The translations under genes and the position numbers were made by a program. A model generated the notes under the pieces. That model ran no database searches, was not told the origin of the DNA, and saw nothing but the letters and a program-made list of their open reading frames with translations. A stretch of 6,292 nt of DNA from Actinomycetes bacterium. Lineage in GTDB: Bacteria > Actinomycetota > Acidimicrobiia > Acidimicrobiales > CADCSY01. Below are positions 5,077-6,292 of this stretch, piece after piece; position 1 is the stretch's first letter, and each line of letters opens with the position of its first letter. The stretch covers positions 1-6,292 of the forward strand of contig JAODBP010000158.1 in NCBI GenBank assembly GCA_025464025.1. The letters run 5' to 3'.

Positions 5077-5985
5077 TCAGGACTGCTTGGAGGCCTCCAT
5101 CTGGGCCATGCGGCGGGCCAGGTCGGCGAGCATCGGGTGCTCCTCCGTCTTGATCGTCTTCGGGAGGGCGTCGGCGATCTGCTCCGGCGTCCACTCGGTC
5201 TCGCCGTCGGGGGCGAACATCGAGCGCAGCTCGGCCGGCTGGTTCCACACCGAGATGCGGGGGCCGACGACCGTGTAGGTCTGGCCGGTGACCTCTTTCG
5301 CCGCGTCGGAGATCAGGTAGACGGCCATCGGCGCGATCGCCGAGGCCGGACCGGTCTCGATCTCGAACGGCACGTTCTCCGACATGCGGGTCGTGGCCAC
5401 CGGGGCGATGCAGTTGGCCCGCACGCCGTACTTGTGGAGGGCCAGCGCCGCCGACCGGGTGAGGGAGATGATCCCGCCCTTGGCCGCCGAGTAGTTGGGC
5501 TGGGCCGTCGAGCCGATGAAGGCGGCCGACGTGAAGCCGACGATCGAGCCGCCGGTCTCCTGCTTGCGCATCACGGCCGAGGCGTGCCGGTAGACGTTGA
5601 AGTGGCCCTTCAGGTGCACGGCGATGACGGCGTCGAACTCGTCCTCGCTCATGTTGAACAGCATCCGCTCCCGCAGGTTGCCGGCGACGCAGACCACGCC
5701 GTCGATCGAGCCCCACGAGTCCATGGCGGCGGTGACGATCTCGGCGCCGGTGTCGAACTTCGACACGTCGCCGGCGACGGCGACTGCCTTGGCGCCGAGC
5801 GCCTCGATCTCCTTGACGACCGCGTCGGCCACCTCGCTCGAGGGGTTCGAGCCGTCCATCGACACGCCGTGGTCGGCGACGACCACGTTGGCGCCCTCGG
5901 CGGCGCACGCCAGCGAGACGGCCCGGCCGATGCCGTTGCCACCTCCGGTCACGGCGACGGTCTTCCCAGCGAGCATGCCGCTCAT
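5077..5985 (-). CDS. SDR-family oxidoreductase, MFE-2/HSD17B4-like (3R)-hydroxyacyl-CoA dehydrogenase type, 302 aa
   Basis: The ATG at 5985 has GAGGAG 7 nt upstream; the frame runs open further upstream but overlaps the next SDR gene, so this start is preferred. A Rossmann nucleotide motif TGGGNGIG (13-20) is followed by Asp38 after the second strand, which suggests NAD over NADP. VAGN (100-103) stands for the NNAG motif. The catalytic residues are Ser153, Tyr165 and Lys169 (YSAAK). The usual tetrad Asn is replaced by His124 in VHLKGHF, a form also found in peroxisomal MFE-2/HSD17B4. About 60 residues follow the normal SDR core (roughly 240-302, with VWNQP and EWTPEQIADALP), longer than classical 250-residue SDRs. 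Likely role: oxidation of a 3-hydroxyacyl-CoA or a sterol/ring hydroxyl in the same catabolic pathway as the other SDR gene, 29 bp upstream. Confidence 0.9.
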   Translation of the reverse strand: MSGMLAGKTVAVTGGGNGIGRAVSLACAAEGANVVVADHGVSMDGSNPSSEVADAVVKEIEALGAKAVAVAGDVSKFDTGAEIVTAAMDSWGSIDGVVCVAGNLRERMLFNMSEDEFDAVIAVHLKGHFNVYRHASAVMRKQETGGSIVGFTSAAFIGSTAQPNYSAAKGGIISLTRSAALALHKYGVRANCIAPVATTRMSENVPFEIETGPASAIAPMAVYLISDAAKEVTGQTYTVVGPRISVWNQPAELRSMFAPDGETEWTPEQIADALPKTIKTEEHPMLADLARRMAQMEASKQS

Positions 5986-5992
5986 GGTTGAT

Positions 5993-5998
5993 CTCCTC
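5993..5998 (-). promoter_or_regulatory. Shine-Dalgarno site GAGGAG for the SDR gene
   Basis: On the minus strand GAGGAG stands 7 nt before the ATG at 5985 in the 29-bp gap between the two SDR genes. It decides for this start over the downstream in-frame ATG at 5976 and over any start further upstream. Confidence 0.8.
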
Positions 5999-6014
5999 GG
6001 TGCATGTTCGACCT

Positions 6015-6292
6015 TCAGCTCGGGTCGAAGCGGATCGCGCCGTCGAGGCGCACGATGTGGCCGTTGATGTAGTCGTTCGCCGCCAGGTGCTCGACCGTCG
6101 ACGCGAACTCCTCGGGGCGGCCGAACCGCTTCGGGAACGGAACCTTCGATTCGAACTTTTCCCGCATGTCGGCTGGCGCTGCGTCCCACCCTCTGGTGGC
6201 GATCGTCCCCGGCGCGATCCCGTTCACTCGAATGCCGACCGATGCGAGGTCGCGAGCCGCGATCAAGGTCAGGCCGATGACGCCGGCCTTGG
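6015..6292 (-). CDS. SDR, type-2 3-hydroxyacyl-CoA dehydrogenase (HSD17B10-like), C-terminal part, truncated by window
   Basis: The frame is open from the right edge of the window to the stop at 6015-6017, giving about 92 residues; the true start lies outside. The first residues read KAGVIGLTLIAARDLA, so the first complete codon is the Lys of the YxxxK catalytic pair (6288-6290). Next come GIRVNGIAPGTIATR, then VPFPKRFGRPEEFAS and a closing NGHIVRLDGAIRFDP. This ending closely matches the human HSD17B10 tail as I remember it (VPFPSRLGDPAEY...NGEVIRLDGAIRMQP). That enzyme is NAD-dependent and oxidises short and branched (3S)-hydroxyacyl-CoA and steroids. It is the upstream partner of the other SDR gene in a minus-strand operon. 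Subfamily assignment is good for a fragment; the N-terminal cofactor motif is not visible. Confidence 0.88.
   Translation of the reverse strand, partial: KAGVIGLTLIAARDLASVGIRVNGIAPGTIATRGWDAAPADMREKFESKVPFPKRFGRPEEFASTVEHLAANDYINGHIVRLDGAIRFDPS

Overview
This is a gene-dense stretch of a very GC-rich (roughly 70% G+C by eye) bacterial chromosome. GTG and ATG starts, 1-4 nt gene overlaps, a possible leaderless promoter, and the mix of crotonases, MaoC and SDR enzymes with a luciferase-like (LLM) oxidoreductase point to a high-GC actinobacterium. An acidimicrobial or mycobacterial-type lineage is plausible, but the sequence alone does not settle it. No rRNA, tRNA, transposase or CRISPR array is visible.

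Layout. (1) Bases 1-2844, plus strand: a tightly overlapping acyl-CoA operon. It holds the C-terminal part of a MaoC/hot-dog dehydratase and three tandem crotonase-fold proteins (268, 268 and 238 aa). All three lack the first of the two catalytic glutamates of classical enoyl-CoA hydratase, and each has a different active-site pattern. (2) Bases 2907-4351, minus strand: a two-gene operon, LLM flavin-dependent oxidoreductase then a small VOC/glyoxalase-fold protein, overlapping by ATGA. (3) Bases 4399-5019, plus strand: an isochorismatase-fold protein divergent from the LLM gene. All three triad positions are substituted, so it is probably a pseudo-hydrolase or something that does different chemistry. 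The 47-bp divergent gap carries a perfect 10-bp palindrome and two overlapping TAnnnT boxes. (4) Bases 5077-6292, minus strand: two SDR genes. The upstream one is cut by the window edge and strongly resembles type-2 3-hydroxyacyl-CoA dehydrogenase (HSD17B10-like). The second resembles the MFE-2/HSD17B4-type (3R)-hydroxyacyl-CoA dehydrogenase domain.

Together the MaoC dehydratase, crotonases and two SDRs look like parts of beta-oxidation-like degradation of an unusual acyl-CoA (branched, aromatic or sterol-derived). The LLM protein could contribute a flavin-dependent oxygenation. The substrate cannot be read from the sequence.

The most notable non-coding feature is a pair of 52-bp palindromic elements (2853-2904 and 5021-5072), one in each of the two convergent gene junctions. 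When one copy is flipped, their 16-nt outer arms are identical, including two non-Watson-Crick positions. The 20-nt cores differ but each still forms a perfect inner stem, with four compensatory pair changes. This looks like a dispersed structured repeat family, either orientation-specific terminators or REP/MITE-like units.
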